From positions 805,526 to 869,525 of the forward strand of contig NZ_JMIT01000001.1 in NCBI RefSeq assembly GCF_000731675.1: a stretch of 64,000 nucleotides of DNA, given 5' to 3'. Under the pieces are notes generated by a model. The model searched no databases and was not told the DNA's origin. It saw nothing but the letters and a program-made list of their open reading frames with translations. The DNA is from Pseudomonas capeferrum (GTDB lineage Bacteria > Pseudomonadota > Gammaproteobacteria > Pseudomonadales > Pseudomonadaceae). A program made the translations under genes and the position numbers. Of this stretch, positions 43,346 through 55,473 are shown in pieces (the first letter of the stretch is position 1; each line of letters starts with the position of its first letter).

Positions 43346-44722
43346 ATGGCTATCAGTGTTTTCGACCTCTTCAAAATCGGCATCGGCCCTTCGAGCTCCC
43401 ATACCGTGGGCCCGATGCGGGCAGCGGCGACCTTTGCCCAGGCCCTGCGCGAGCGCGGTTTGCTGGCCCAGGTGACGCGCGTCGAGGTGCGGCTGTATGG
43501 CTCGCTGTCGGCCACCGGGGTTGGCCACGCCACCGACCGTGCGTGCCTGCTCGGGCTGATGGGCCAGTGGCCGGACCGGATCGACCCCGCCACCATCGAG
43601 CCGCGGATCGACCAGCTGATGCAGGAGCACTGCCTGATGCTCGATGGTAGCCACCCGCTGGCGTTCAACTACACCCGCGACATGCGGCTGCTGGACGAAA
43701 GCCTGCCATATCACCCGAACGCCATGACCCTTGAAGCGCTGGGCGGGCAGAGCAGCCTGTTCAGCCAGACGTACTATTCGGTGGGTGGCGGTTTCATCGT
43801 CGAGCAGGCTGAGGTCGATGCCCCGCAGAGTGAAGCGAATTCGGTCGATCAGCCGTATCCGTTTGCCAGCGCGGCTGAGTTACTGGCGCTGTGCAAGGCG
43901 CACCGATTGAGTGTCGCGCAACTGATGATGGCCAACGAATGTGCCTGGCGCACGGAAGCCGAGGTGCGCGAAGGGCTGCTGCGCATTTGGGCAGCAATGG
44001 GTGAGTGCGTCGAAAATGGCCTGCGCAATGAGGGCATCCTGCCGGGTGGCTTGAAGGTCAAGCGCCGCGCCGCACGACTGCACCGCAGCCTGCAGGAGCT
44101 TGGCAAACCGAACGTGATCGGTTCGACCCTCAGCGCCATGGAGTGGGTCAACCTGTTTGCCCTGGCGGTAAACGAAGAAAACGCCGCCGGCGGGCGCATG
44201 GTGACGGCGCCCACCAACGGTGCGGCAGGCATCATCCCGGCCGTGCTGCACTACTACATGAAGTTCAACCCGGATGCCTGCGATGACGATGTGGTGAGGT
44301 TCCTGCTTGCAGCGGCCGCAGTCGGCATCCTGTGCAAGACCAACGCTTCGATTTCCGGTGCCGAAGTCGGTTGCCAGGGCGAAGTGGGGTCGGCGTGCTC
44401 GATGGCGGCGGCTGGCCTTGCCGAAGTGCTCGGTGCCACGCCACCGCAACTGGAAAATGCCGCCGAGATTGCCCTGGAGCACAACTTGGGCCTGACCTGC
44501 GACCCGGTCGGCGGGCTGGTGCAGGTGCCATGCATCGAGCGCAACGCGATTGCTGCGGTCAAGGCAATCAACGCGGTGCAGATGGCCCTGCGCGGCGATG
44601 GCGAGCACTTCATCTCGCTCGATCAGGTTATCCGCACCTTGCGCGACACCGGTGCGGACATGCATGCCAACTACAAGGAAACCTCGCGCGGCGGCCTGGC
44701 TGTCGCCTATGTCGAGTGCTGA
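43346..44722 (+). CDS. sdaA: L-serine ammonia-lyase (iron-sulfur type)
   Basis: This 458-aa single-chain L-serine deaminase converts L-serine to pyruvate and ammonia. The N-terminus [20 protein letters not shown] is diagnostic, and the alpha domain has [34 protein letters not shown] and [16 protein letters not shown], which hold the cysteines that bind the [4Fe-4S] cluster. ATG 43346 is chosen from the family N-terminus; the frame is open to 43307. The divergent LysR gene probably regulates it. A strong GC-rich hairpin follows the stop codon. Pseudomonas genomes often have two paralogues, so the exact name (sdaA versus sdaB or tdcG) is by convention. Confidence 0.94.
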   Translation: MAISVFDLFKIGIGPSSSHTVGPMRAAATFAQALRERGLLAQVTRVEVRLYGSLSATGVGHATDRACLLGLMGQWPDRIDPATIEPRIDQLMQEHCLMLDGSHPLAFNYTRDMRLLDESLPYHPNAMTLEALGGQSSLFSQTYYSVGGGFIVEQAEVDAPQSEANSVDQPYPFASAAELLALCKAHRLSVAQLMMANECAWRTEAEVREGLLRIWAAMGECVENGLRNEGILPGGLKVKRRAARLHRSLQELGKPNVIGSTLSAMEWVNLFALAVNEENAAGGRMVTAPTNGAAGIIPAVLHYYMKFNPDACDDDVVRFLLAAAAVGILCKTNASISGAEVGCQGEVGSACSMAAAGLAEVLGATPPQLENAAEIALEHNLGLTCDPVGGLVQVPCIERNAIAAVKAINAVQMALRGDGEHFISLDQVIRTLRDTGADMHANYKETSRGGLAVAYVEC

Positions 44723-44731
44723 TTCACCCTG

Positions 44732-44756
44732 CCCGGGGCCGCTTTGCGGCCCCGGG
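44732..44756. terminator. Hairpin between sdaA and the convergent DUF3313 gene
   Basis: A perfect 11-bp stem, CCCGGGGCCGC (44732-44742) / GCGGCCCCGGG (44746-44756), with loop TTT lies between two convergent stop codons. No long T tract follows (TCTGGTT), but the position and strength suggest bidirectional termination. Confidence 0.7.
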
Positions 44757-44761
44757 TCTGG

Positions 44762-45439
44762 TTAGCGGCTTTTCTGTTTCAGCGCTACAAAGCTTGCGCG
44801 CATGTCCTTGGCCCAGCCATCCAGCACGGGCTTGACGTCATCCAGGGTCAGCTTCTGGGTGTCGTTCTCTAGCTCCTTGCCTGCGCCCTTGCGCACCACC
44901 TGAGCGAGCACCTTCTGGCTGGCGCCGTCGAGGAAGGCTGCCTCGACACCGACATCTACGTCTTGGTCACGGCCGCCCATGGCGGTATTCACGCCTGCCG
45001 AGATCAGCGCAATCGGGATCACTTCGTAGGCCTTTAAGCCCTCGTTGCTGGTGGAGACCGCAGTAATCGCCGGGCGTACGACGATGGTGCCCGGGCCGGG
45101 GGCCTTGGCCAGGGTCAGTACACTGCCCAGTTCACGGCGCATCGCTTCGTTGAAGTAACGGGTGATCTCCTGCAGCGTCTGCGCCGAGATGACCGCTGTC
45201 GGTTGCGGTTTGGGGTAGAACTGACTGGGCTCGATGAACACCTGGCTGTACTGATTGACGTTGACCTTGGGGTCCATCCAGCGCATCACCGGTGCGCCAG
45301 AAGGGCTTTCAGCGGGTTGCAGGCGGCTGTAGTCCTTCAGGAAGCCGGAGTAGTCGCTGGGGTCCACGCGGTTGCTGGAGCAGGCCGCGACGGCAAGCAA
45401 AGCTGCGCATAACAGGGTGATGCGAGGCAGTGATTTCAT
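44762..45439 (-). CDS. DUF3313 lipoprotein
   Basis: This 225-aa predicted outer-membrane or periplasmic lipoprotein has signal [20 protein letters not shown] with a lipobox ending at Cys20. The mature part contains [12 protein letters not shown] near its N-terminus and a conserved alpha/beta domain ([35 protein letters not shown]) typical of DUF3313 proteins, whose role is unknown. The start at 45439 is preferred over 45475 because it gives a normal signal length, although the Shine-Dalgarno is weak. It is convergent with sdaA and preceded by a stretch of about 180 bases before an antitoxin remnant. Confidence 0.85.
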   Translation of the reverse strand: MKSLPRITLLCAALLAVAACSSNRVDPSDYSGFLKDYSRLQPAESPSGAPVMRWMDPKVNVNQYSQVFIEPSQFYPKPQPTAVISAQTLQEITRYFNEAMRRELGSVLTLAKAPGPGTIVVRPAITAVSTSNEGLKAYEVIPIALISAGVNTAMGGRDQDVDVGVEAAFLDGASQKVLAQVVRKGAGKELENDTQKLTLDDVKPVLDGWAKDMRASFVALKQKSR

Positions 45440-45620
45440 GATCGTGATGCATCCATGAGGGGTCGGCCAGAACAACGCTAGCAGGTGCGGGCGAGTTGGC
45501 CAGTGGTCAGGGGCAATCTCGAAAGGCGGTGGCGGTATGCTGTGCCAGGGCTTGGCCGCCGTTCAACTGGCATGAATCCCGGCAACTCGGCGCATAACAC
45601 AGAAACTTCCTACGCTACGG

Positions 45621-45797
45621 TTGGACATCCGACATTTGCGTGAGGCACTCAACTTCAGCCAGCCGGTGTTCGCCATGCATCTGCACACGAGTGTTTCGAC
45701 AGTTCGAAAATGGGAGCAGGAGGAGACGCGCCCTGCAGGGCCGGCGCTTAAATTGCTAAACATCATACAATGCAAAGGCTTACAAGCGATTCTTTAA
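45621..45797 (+). pseudogene. HigA-like helix-turn-helix antitoxin remnant (N-terminus missing)
   Basis: The frame reads IRHLREALNFSQPVFAMHLH, then TSVSTVRKWEQEETRPAGPA and LKLLNII, ending at TAA 45797. This is the XRE/HigA-type antitoxin domain with its standard S-Q-x-V-F-A...V-x-K-W-E-Q...P-x-G-P-A-L-K-L-L pattern. A stop lies about 15 codons upstream and there is no ATG; the first possible start is TTG at 45621, which would give 58 aa and lack the usual N-terminal 30 or so residues. No toxin gene is adjacent. It is best read as a decayed toxin-antitoxin module or solitary regulator fragment. The surrounding 400 bases are less GC-rich than the flanks. Confidence 0.6.
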
Positions 45798-45879
45798 GTG
45801 CTTTGTACTAAATGGTCTTGCCTTGCTTGCCTTATAAATCAGTAAGTTAGCGAATATTCTTCAGGTTCTACATTGGTGT

Positions 45880-45911
45880 GCCCTCATCACACAGGCTTGC
45901 ATGATGAGGGC
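45880..45911. terminator. Hairpin downstream of the polyamine oxidase gene
   Basis: GCCCTCATCA (45880-45889) pairs with TGATGAGGGC (45902-45911), a perfect 10-bp stem with a 12-base loop, 14 bases beyond the stop codon of the minus-strand oxidase gene. There is no T tract, so it may be a terminator or an mRNA 3'-end stabiliser for the polyamine operon. Confidence 0.5.
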
Positions 45912-45924
45912 GCAGAGGCAGCGC

Positions 45925-47220
45925 TTACCCCAGCACCTCGCGCAACCGATACCACAACATCCCCAACGCCAGCAGCGGTGAACGCAGCGCCTTGCCGCCC
46001 GGGAAGGTCAGGTGCGGTACCGCACTGAACACATCCAGCCCTTGGCTGTGGCCCACGGAAATGCCTTCGGCGAGCAGTTTGGCCGTCCAGTGGGTCACGT
46101 TCAACCCATGCCCTGAATAGCCCTGGGCATAGTAGACGTTCGGGTGCTGGCTCAGCCGCCCGACCTGGGGGAAGCGGTTGGCCGTAATGCCGATCATGCC
46201 GCCCCATTGGTAATCGATGCGTACCTCGGCCAGCTGCGGGAACACCTTGAGTACCTTCGGCCGCATGTAGGCGGCAATGTCCTTGGGGTCGCGCCCGGAA
46301 TAATGGCAGGCACCCCCGAACAACAGACGGCGGTCAGCGGTGAGGCGGTAGTAGTCCAGGCCGACCTTCTGGTCGCACAGCGCCATGTTCTGCGGGATCA
46401 GGCTACTGGCGAGCGCCTCTGGCAACGGCTGGGTGGCCACCACATAGCTGCCGGCTGGCAGCACCTTGCCACTCAGGCGCGGCTCCAGTTCATCGAGGTG
46501 CGCGTTGCAGCCCAGCACCAGGCTGTGTGCCCTGACCTTGCCGTGGGCGGTGTGCAGGGTCACGGTGGGGCCATGCTCGATGCGCAGTACCGGGCTCTGC
46601 TCGAAGATGCGCACGCCAAGGCCTGCAGCCGCGCTCGCCTCGCCCTGCACCAGGTCCAGTGGGTGCAGATGGCCCGAACCCATGTCCACCAGGCCACCGG
46701 CGTACTGGTCGCTGGCGACGACCTGGTGCATGTGCTCGGGGCTGACCAGGCGTGTTTCGTGCCGATAACCCAGCGCGGCGAGGTCGTCCTGTTCGGCCTT
46801 GAAGGCGGCAAACTGGGCGGGAGTGTTGGCCAGTTCGCAGAAGCCCCAGCGCAGGTCACAGGCAATACCGTATTGCGCGATGCGCCCGGCCACCAAGGCC
46901 ACCGAATCGATGCCAGCCTGTTGCAGGTAACGCACGCCATCCTGGCCGACATAACGGGCAAAACCACTGACGTCATGGCCGATGCCGCGGATCAGTTGGC
47001 CACCGTTACGCCCGCTGGCGCCCCAACCGATGCGCCGGGCTTCGAGCAAGATCACCGACAGCCCCCGTTCGGCAAGTTCGAGCGCGGTATTGACCCCAGT
47101 GAGGCCGCCGCCGACCACGCAGACATCGGCCGTCAGTTCGCCGTCCAGGCTGGGGTAGGGCGCCGTGTGGCGTGCCGTGGCGGCATAATACGAAGCGGTG
47201 TGCAGGGTATCGAAAGGCAT
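45925..47220 (-). CDS. FAD-dependent oxidoreductase, gamma-glutamylputrescine oxidase-like (PuuB/DadA family)
   Basis: This is a 431-aa flavoprotein of the glycine/D-amino acid oxidase family. The N-terminal dinucleotide fold is DVCVVGGGLTGVNTALELAE; further markers are RIGWGASGRNGGQLIRGIGHD and the C-terminal YYAQGYSGHGLNVTHWTAKLLAEG. Both are characteristic of PuuB-like gamma-glutamylpolyamine oxidases. Its neighbours fit: a polyamine-binding protein 13 bases upstream and a PuuA-like ligase before that. It would oxidise gamma-glutamylputrescine (or a related gamma-glutamyl amine) to the aldehyde with H2O2 formation. Pseudomonas has several paralogues, so the exact amine is uncertain. Confidence 0.85.
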   Translation of the reverse strand: MPFDTLHTASYYAATARHTAPYPSLDGELTADVCVVGGGLTGVNTALELAERGLSVILLEARRIGWGASGRNGGQLIRGIGHDVSGFARYVGQDGVRYLQQAGIDSVALVAGRIAQYGIACDLRWGFCELANTPAQFAAFKAEQDDLAALGYRHETRLVSPEHMHQVVASDQYAGGLVDMGSGHLHPLDLVQGEASAAAGLGVRIFEQSPVLRIEHGPTVTLHTAHGKVRAHSLVLGCNAHLDELEPRLSGKVLPAGSYVVATQPLPEALASSLIPQNMALCDQKVGLDYYRLTADRRLLFGGACHYSGRDPKDIAAYMRPKVLKVFPQLAEVRIDYQWGGMIGITANRFPQVGRLSQHPNVYYAQGYSGHGLNVTHWTAKLLAEGISVGHSQGLDVFSAVPHLTFPGGKALRSPLLALGMLWYRLREVLG

Positions 47221-47233
47221 GGGTGTTCTCGGC

Positions 47234-49746
<2,513 letters not shown>

Positions 49747-49897
49747 ACAGACCTCTTGGTTGGGTTTTTGTGTGCGCGGCGGGAGCCGGTGGCTTCCCAG
49801 GTGACGCGCTGGGGGCTATCTTGGTCGCAGCCCCCAAGGGCAATCTATCCACTTTCTCCGGCAATCAATGCACCAAAAGAGTGCAACAGGACGATGC

Positions 49898-50797
49898 GTG
49901 ACAACGCCCAATGCCTTGCAGGTCCAGGCTTTCCACACCACCGATGTCACCGAGCAGGTGCGTGCCACCCCAGGCTGGCAACAGCAGTACCGGCAAATGT
50001 CGCCGGGGCACTTCAGCGGCGAACTGCGCTGCCTGGGGCTGGATGGCGTGGAGGTGTATGAAGAGCGTCTCAACACCCGTGTCGAGCAATTCTTCCGCCC
50101 CCCGAGCGGTTCGCTGGCGTTCTGCTTCGACCGTACGGAGAACAGCCTTTACCTGCTCAACGAGCAGAGCCGTAATATCTGGATCACCCCGGAAAACTAC
50201 GAAGAGGTGGCGGTGGTGTTCGACCAGGCGTTCCTGGCCCGTCATGGTCTCGATACCCAGCGCCTGGACGGGCTGTTCATGGTGCCGTTGGGCAGTGGCC
50301 AGAACGCGTTGTTCGGCAGTTGGCTGAGCGCCACCCTGACCCGCCTGGGCCATGCCGATTGCCCGCTGCAGGGGCAGGCGCTGGCCGAGCAACTGCTGGA
50401 AGACTGCCTGTTCATTCTCGACAGTGCCTGCCAGCGCCTGGACGGTGGTGCGCTGGGCAGGCGAAGTGAAGCGCGCGAGATCATGCGCCGGGTCAGTGAA
50501 TGGGCGGCGGACTGCCCCGAAGAAACGCTCAATTTGATGGCGCTGGCCGACGTGGCCGGTGTTTCCCTGCGCCAGTTGCAACAGGCGTTCAAGGCGTTCA
50601 CCGGTATGCCGCCGGCGCACTGGCTGCGCTTGCGCCGGCTCAACGGCGCGCGCCGAGACCTGCTGCGCCAGGCAGATGTCACGGTGGCCGAGGTGGCGAT
50701 GCGCTGGTCGTTCTGGCACCTGGGGCGGTTTTCCGAAAGCTACCGGCAGTTGTTCCGCGAGTTGCCGAGTGAAACGCTGAAGCGGGGCAGGGGCTGA
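49898..50797 (+). CDS. AraC-family regulator of the polyamine operon
   Basis: This AraC/XylS regulator is about 299 aa. The C-terminal DNA-binding domain has two helix-turn-helix units: LNLMALADVAGVSLRQLQQA, then FKAFTGMPPAHWLRLRRLN and the second unit VTVAEVAMRWSFWHLGRFSE followed by YRQLFRELPSETLK. The N-terminal region (about 180 residues) is a ligand-sensing fold of the AraC_N/cupin-like type. GTG 49898 is preferred because CAGGA lies seven bases upstream and the protein then begins TTPNALQVQ; ATG 49868 is in frame but has no ribosome-binding site. It is divergent from the PuuA-like gene, so it probably activates polyamine catabolism. Confidence 0.88.
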   Translation: MTTPNALQVQAFHTTDVTEQVRATPGWQQQYRQMSPGHFSGELRCLGLDGVEVYEERLNTRVEQFFRPPSGSLAFCFDRTENSLYLLNEQSRNIWITPENYEEVAVVFDQAFLARHGLDTQRLDGLFMVPLGSGQNALFGSWLSATLTRLGHADCPLQGQALAEQLLEDCLFILDSACQRLDGGALGRRSEAREIMRRVSEWAADCPEETLNLMALADVAGVSLRQLQQAFKAFTGMPPAHWLRLRRLNGARRDLLRQADVTVAEVAMRWSFWHLGRFSESYRQLFRELPSETLKRGRG

Positions 50798-50868
50798 GGG
50801 CAACACTGAACCCAGCACACCCCTCGGAAAGTTGCTATCGTGCCGGGCTGTTCCCACCCGAGGTCCCG

Positions 50869-52782
50869 ATGTTCTACCTGCCTTTGCCCAGTGACCTAGC
50901 CGACCGTCTCGCCAGCGAGCCTGCTGCCAGCGACTTTTTCTCAACCGCCAGTGTTGTGCAGGCGGCTGCAGTGCTGTTCGTGCAGAACCTGCCGCGCCAG
51001 CCGGCCACCGCGACGGCAGACGCGCAGGAACGGCGCTTTGCCGAAATCGTGCGCATCGCCAGCGAAGTCGAAACCGCCGCACCGGGCCGCTTTCAGGGCC
51101 AGGTGGCGCAGCACTTCGACCGCGAGGCGTTCGCCATGGGGTTGGGCATGTTGGGAGAGAATGGCATCGGCCTGCTGGCCAGCGAGGTCGAGTACGACAG
51201 CGACGCCTTGCTCGATGCCGAAGGCCAGTGGAATTTCCGCTTTGCCGACAGCTACCGGCAGCAGGTCACGCCGCTGCACCCGGTCTACCTGCCCTCATTG
51301 GCCAGTGACCTTTTGTTGAGTGATCAACAAAACCGCCTGCTGCGAGAGTTTCTCTCCGGCGTCGACGAGTCTGTTGCGGTGCAAGGTTTCGCCGGCACCG
51401 GCAAGACCTTCCTGATCCACCAGTTCGCCCGCTTGCTCGACCCCCAGCGCACGCTGCTGCTGGCCTTGACCGAGGGCCAACTGCGCGCATTGCAGGCACG
51501 CGTCAAGGATGCCCAGGCCTACACCGCGCTGACCTTTGGGCAGTTGGCAGACGAACTCCTCAACCGTGACCTCACCAGTAATGGTTGGCGCCTGCGCGAC
51601 CCGTATCGCACCAAGCTGTCCTGGCGCCCGCAGGAAGCGCAGGTGGTGAAGTGGCTGAATATCCCCGATATCGGCCCGCTTGACGCCCGCGATGTCGTGG
51701 CCTTGTGTATCAAGGCCGTGCGCAGTTTTTGCCGAACCGGTGATGCCCAGTTGCAATTGCACCATTTGCCCTGGGCTGGGCCCGGCACCTCGCCGCTGGA
51801 CCAGGAAGTGCTGCTGGAGAAGGCGCGCTTGTACTGGCAGGAGCTGATCCGCCCATCAACTCGGGAAATCCAGCTGCCGGTGCGTGATTACCACCGGGTC
51901 AAACTGCTGTCGTTGACGCAGGACGTGATCGACAGCCGGTACACCCACATCATCGTCGACGAGGCCCACGAGCTTTCGGCGCCGATGCTCGCGGTGCTGG
52001 ACCGCAGCCCGCAATCGGTCATCACCCTGGGCGACGAACTGCAGAACCTCAACGGCCTGAGCCCGCACCATGGCGGCTTTATCCGTCAGCGCTACATCGA
52101 CCATTCGCTGCGCGCCGGGCCGGCGATGGACAACGTGCTCAACCCGTTGATCCAGGCGCACCCGGCCAAGATACAGGCCGCGTTCAGTGGCAGTGCCGAA
52201 CACTACACCCGGGTCAGCTTCTTCGACACCGTCACGGTGCCGGAACAGCCCACGGCGTTGATCGTCGATGATGAATGGGGGCTGTTTGGCTGGTTCCAGC
52301 GCCTCACTCACCAAGGCGTGCCCTTCGTGCTGCTGAAGAGCGCACGCAAGGATTTCGAGCTGTTCGTCGAGGACTGCATCGAGCTGTACCGGTTTGGCAC
52401 CCGGCCGCGCCACCCCATGTTGTTCCGCTATGCCAGCTGGCAGGCGCTGGAGCAGGACAAGGGCGATGACAAGGCCTTCGTGGCGGTGGCCAACATGCTG
52501 CGCAAGGGCTATACGCCAGAGCATTTTGCCAAGGCCAAGAGCCGTTATCGCTGGGACAAGGCGCCCAAGCTGTTCCTGGGGCGGGTGAGCGACGTGAAGA
52601 ACATGGAGTTCGCCCGGGTGATGGTGTCACCGGAGCTGATGGTCACGCCGGTGGTGGCGGGCAATCGCAACGAACGTGCACGGATGCTGGCGGGCCTGTA
52701 TACCGCCTGTTCGCGGGCACGGCATGAGCTGATCGTGCCAGGTGGGATGCTGGACTGGGTGAAAGACCAGGTCAGGGATTGA
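50869..52782 (+). CDS. UvrD-like superfamily 1 helicase/ATPase of unknown role
   Basis: This is a 637-aa protein. Residues 1-150 are an unrecognised helical region. The ATPase part begins at about 155 (LLLSDQQNRLLREFLSGVDE, a Q-motif-like stretch), with Walker A GFAGTGKTFL at about 174, Walker B/DEAH in HIIVDEAHELS, motif III TLGDELQNLNG and a C-terminal motif VI LYTACSRARHELIVPG. This is a complete SF1 set but with a short 2A/2B region, like the small UvrD-type proteins of unknown function found singly in Pseudomonas. It is not in an operon; the neighbours are an AraC regulator and a convergent dehydrogenase. A role in DNA or RNA remodelling is likely but not established. Confidence 0.8.
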   Translation: MFYLPLPSDLADRLASEPAASDFFSTASVVQAAAVLFVQNLPRQPATATADAQERRFAEIVRIASEVETAAPGRFQGQVAQHFDREAFAMGLGMLGENGIGLLASEVEYDSDALLDAEGQWNFRFADSYRQQVTPLHPVYLPSLASDLLLSDQQNRLLREFLSGVDESVAVQGFAGTGKTFLIHQFARLLDPQRTLLLALTEGQLRALQARVKDAQAYTALTFGQLADELLNRDLTSNGWRLRDPYRTKLSWRPQEAQVVKWLNIPDIGPLDARDVVALCIKAVRSFCRTGDAQLQLHHLPWAGPGTSPLDQEVLLEKARLYWQELIRPSTREIQLPVRDYHRVKLLSLTQDVIDSRYTHIIVDEAHELSAPMLAVLDRSPQSVITLGDELQNLNGLSPHHGGFIRQRYIDHSLRAGPAMDNVLNPLIQAHPAKIQAAFSGSAEHYTRVSFFDTVTVPEQPTALIVDDEWGLFGWFQRLTHQGVPFVLLKSARKDFELFVEDCIELYRFGTRPRHPMLFRYASWQALEQDKGDDKAFVAVANMLRKGYTPEHFAKAKSRYRWDKAPKLFLGRVSDVKNMEFARVMVSPELMVTPVVAGNRNERARMLAGLYTACSRARHELIVPGGMLDWVKDQVRD

Positions 52783-52786
52783 AGTG

Positions 52787-52811
52787 ATTGGGGCCGCAAG
52801 GCGGCCCCAAT
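52787..52811. terminator. Hairpin between the SF1 ATPase and the convergent dehydrogenase gene
   Basis: A perfect 11-bp stem, ATTGGGGCCGC (52787-52797) / GCGGCCCCAAT (52801-52811), with loop AAG lies between convergent stop codons and is likely a bidirectional terminator. Confidence 0.75.
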
Positions 52812-52818
52812 GCACCGG

Positions 52819-54204
52819 TCAGTTACGGTCCAGCCACACCGTCTGTGCGTTGGTGAACTCGCGTACACCAAAGTGCGACAGCTCACGGCCAAAACCACTC
52901 TTCTTCACGCCACCAAAGGCGACGCGCGGGTCGGATGCGCAGTAGCCGTTGATGAACACGCCACCGGTATCCAGTGCCGCGGTCATGCGTTCAGCCAGTG
53001 CATAGTCAGCCGTGTAGATAGTCGCGGCCAGGCCGAACTCGCTGTCGTTGGCCAATGCCACCGCATGGTCGGCATCCTGCGCCGTGATGATCGCGGCCAC
53101 GGGCCCGAACAGCTCCTGCTTGAACGCGGTCATCTCAGGGGTGACGTTGGCAAACACGGTCGGTGCGTAGAAGTTGCCCACGCCTTCGACCTTGTTGCCA
53201 CCCAGCAGCAGGGTAGCGCCTTCGGCAAGGGTCGCCTGGACCTGGCCATCGAGTTCGTCGCGCAGGTCATAGCGGGCCATCGGGCCGATGTAGGTGTCTT
53301 CTTCCAGCGGGTTGCCGACTTTCAGCGCGCGCGTCGCTTCAACGAACTTGCGGGTGAAGGCTTCAACGATGCTCTCTTCGACAATCAGGCGCTTGGCCGC
53401 GGCGCAGACCTGGCCGGTGTTCTGGTAGCGACCAATGACAGCCGCCTTGACTGCGGCATCCAGGTCGGCGTCGGCCAGCACGATGAACGGGTCGGACCCG
53501 CCCAGCTCCAGCACGCACTTCTTCAGCGCGGCCCCGGCTTGTGCACCAATCGCCATGCCAGCGCGCACGCTGCCGGTCAGGGTCACGGCGGCAATGCGTG
53601 GGTCGTTGATGGCGCGGGTGACACCGTCCGGCGTCACGTTCAGCACTTCGAAGACGCCCTCCGGCAGGCCGGCATCCTTGAACAGTTCACCCAACAGGTA
53701 AGCGCTGCCCATGACGTTCGGGGCATGCTTGAGCACGTAGGTGTTACCGGCGAGGATCGCCGGCACAGCGCCGCGCAGCACCTGCCAGACCGGGAAGTTC
53801 CACGGCATCACGGCCAGGATCGGCCCCAGCGGGCGGTACTCGATACGGGCTTTCTCGATCTGCGTCGGCTCTGCTGCCAGCATGGCCGGGCCGTGCTCGG
53901 CATACCAGCGGCACAGCCCCACGCACTTGCTCACTTCGCCACGGGCCTGCGTGATCGGCTTGCCGATTTCACGGCTGATCATCTGCGCAAAGGCTTCGGC
54001 CTTGGCTTCGAGGGTGCTGGCCAGGGCAAGCAGGTACTCGCTGCGCTGACCCAGCGACACCAGCCGCCATTGCCCATAGCCCACCTTGGCACGTTGCAAC
54101 GCCGCTTCCAGTGCGGCGTTGGTATCGAAGGGGTAGGCGCCAATCTGCTCACCGCTGTGCGGGTCGAGGGAGATGGCATGGGTCAGGCTGCTGATCGCGC
54201 TCAT
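52819..54204 (-). CDS. sad: Succinate-semialdehyde dehydrogenase, Sad/YneI type
   Basis: This 461-aa aldehyde dehydrogenase has all catalytic residues: asparagine in MPWNFPVWQVLRG, glutamate in LELGGSDPF and cysteine in NTGQVCAAAKR, plus LTGSVRAG for cofactor binding. The overall sequence fits the Sad (YneI) group, which oxidises succinate semialdehyde to succinate in putrescine and GABA breakdown. ATG 54204 is preferred over GTG 54213 on start-codon grounds. It is divergent from a LysR gene that resembles PtrR (YneJ), the partner of sad in E. coli, and is near the gamma-glutamylpolyamine genes, which yield GABA. This strengthens the assignment. Confidence 0.85.
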   Translation of the reverse strand: MSAISSLTHAISLDPHSGEQIGAYPFDTNAALEAALQRAKVGYGQWRLVSLGQRSEYLLALASTLEAKAEAFAQMISREIGKPITQARGEVSKCVGLCRWYAEHGPAMLAAEPTQIEKARIEYRPLGPILAVMPWNFPVWQVLRGAVPAILAGNTYVLKHAPNVMGSAYLLGELFKDAGLPEGVFEVLNVTPDGVTRAINDPRIAAVTLTGSVRAGMAIGAQAGAALKKCVLELGGSDPFIVLADADLDAAVKAAVIGRYQNTGQVCAAAKRLIVEESIVEAFTRKFVEATRALKVGNPLEEDTYIGPMARYDLRDELDGQVQATLAEGATLLLGGNKVEGVGNFYAPTVFANVTPEMTAFKQELFGPVAAIITAQDADHAVALANDSEFGLAATIYTADYALAERMTAALDTGGVFINGYCASDPRVAFGGVKKSGFGRELSHFGVREFTNAQTVWLDRN

Positions 54205-54310
54205 GGCGGACACTCTCGTTGTTGTTAATCAGTGACGCCAGACTAGTGGTGTAGGGTTTTAATGAAAACTGAATAATAATGAGCGAAACATTCACGTTTG
54301 GAGAATGACT

Positions 54311-55177
54311 GTGGACCTGGTGCAACTGGAAATCTTCAAGGCAGTGGCCGAGCAGGGCAGCATCAGCGCTGCCGCGCAGCATATCCATCGGGTGCCCTCG
54401 AACCTGACCACGCGCATCAAGCAGTTGGAAGAAGACCTGGGCGTAGAGCTGTTCATCCGCGAGAAAAGCCGCCTGCGCCTGTCGCCGGCGGGTTGGAACT
54501 TTCTCGAGTACACCCGGCGCATTCTCGACCTGGTGCACGAGGCGCGGTTGACCGTGGCGGGCGAGGACCCGCAGGGCACCTTTGCCCTGGGCTCGCTGGA
54601 AAGCACCGCGGCAGTGCGTATTCCGGCCCTGCTGGCGGCGTACAACCAGCGCTACCCCAAGGTCGACCTCGACCTCTCGACCGGGCCTTCCGGGACCATG
54701 CTCGAAGGGGTATTGTCCGGGCGCCTGGTCGCGGCGTTCGTCGACGGGCCGCTGCTGCATCCAACCCTGGAGGGCATGCCGGTATTCGAGGAAGAGATGA
54801 TGGTCATCGCGCCCCTCAACCATGCACCGGTAACCCGTGCCCAGGACGTCAACGGCGAGAGCATCTACGCGTTTCGCGCCAACTGCTCGTACCGCCATCA
54901 TTTCGAGAACTGGTTTGTGCAGGACCAGGCCGTGCCGGGCAAGATCCATGAGATGGAGTCTTATCACGGGATGCTGGCCTGCGTGAGCGCCGGGGCGGGG
55001 CTGGCCATGATGCCGCGCAGCATGCTCGACAACATGCCGGGCTGCAGCACGGTGAGCGCCTGGCCGATGTCGGAAGATTTTCGCTATTTGAAGACGTGGC
55101 TGGTGTGGCGGCGGGGCGCGGTTTCGCGGAGTTTGAGCATGTTTGTGAAGTTGCTTGAAGAGCGGCGCCTGAGTTGA
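54311..55177 (+). CDS. ptrR: LysR-family regulator, PtrR (YneJ)-like
   Basis: This 288-aa LysR protein begins [20 protein letters not shown] with the winged-helix pattern [20 protein letters not shown] followed by [19 protein letters not shown]. The effector domain is of the ArgP/CynR-like length. GTG 54311 is preferred because GGAG lies seven bases upstream; ATG 54305 would sit only a base or two after it. It is divergent from the Sad-type dehydrogenase with about 106 bases between starts. In E. coli, PtrR next to sad controls putrescine use, and the same pairing here supports the name, with uncertainty because LysR paralogues are many. Confidence 0.8.
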   Translation: MDLVQLEIFKAVAEQGSISAAAQHIHRVPSNLTTRIKQLEEDLGVELFIREKSRLRLSPAGWNFLEYTRRILDLVHEARLTVAGEDPQGTFALGSLESTAAVRIPALLAAYNQRYPKVDLDLSTGPSGTMLEGVLSGRLVAAFVDGPLLHPTLEGMPVFEEEMMVIAPLNHAPVTRAQDVNGESIYAFRANCSYRHHFENWFVQDQAVPGKIHEMESYHGMLACVSAGAGLAMMPRSMLDNMPGCSTVSAWPMSEDFRYLKTWLVWRRGAVSRSLSMFVKLLEERRLS

Positions 55178-55473
55178 TGTTTCGGGTGCCATAACGAAGG
55201 GGGGGTATAGCACACGCCGGGTTCAGGAAGCTTGGGAGGCCTCGGGGGTGGGGCTTCGAGAAATACGAAGCCTGTCACGACCCGAAGGCGCTCTCCTTGG
55301 GTTTGATCGACTCAACGATGGACGCTGCCGGGGAAGCGCTGGCGATCAGGCTGGATCACCATGACGTTGATAGATCTCCTGGCTCAGGGGATGCAGAACG
55401 CGAGCGGGTTCGGCTTCCACGGTTCAACGTGACGCAGCGTGCGGCAAGTTGACCAGTACCCAATGCGATGCAA
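55178..55473. other. Non-coding stretch at the left border of a lower-GC islet
   Basis: No convincing gene is visible in these 296 bases. A hairpin GGCTTCG...CGAAGCC with a 7-base loop lies near 55252-55274 and may terminate the LysR transcript. The frames open across the region have no start signal and match no family I know. Confidence 0.4.

Noticed and set aside
55196..55456. Possible gene remnant in the plus frame of the gap after the PtrR-like gene
   Set aside because: The frame is open for about 80 codons but has no start signal and no recognisable motif, so it is not distinguishable from chance in GC-rich DNA.
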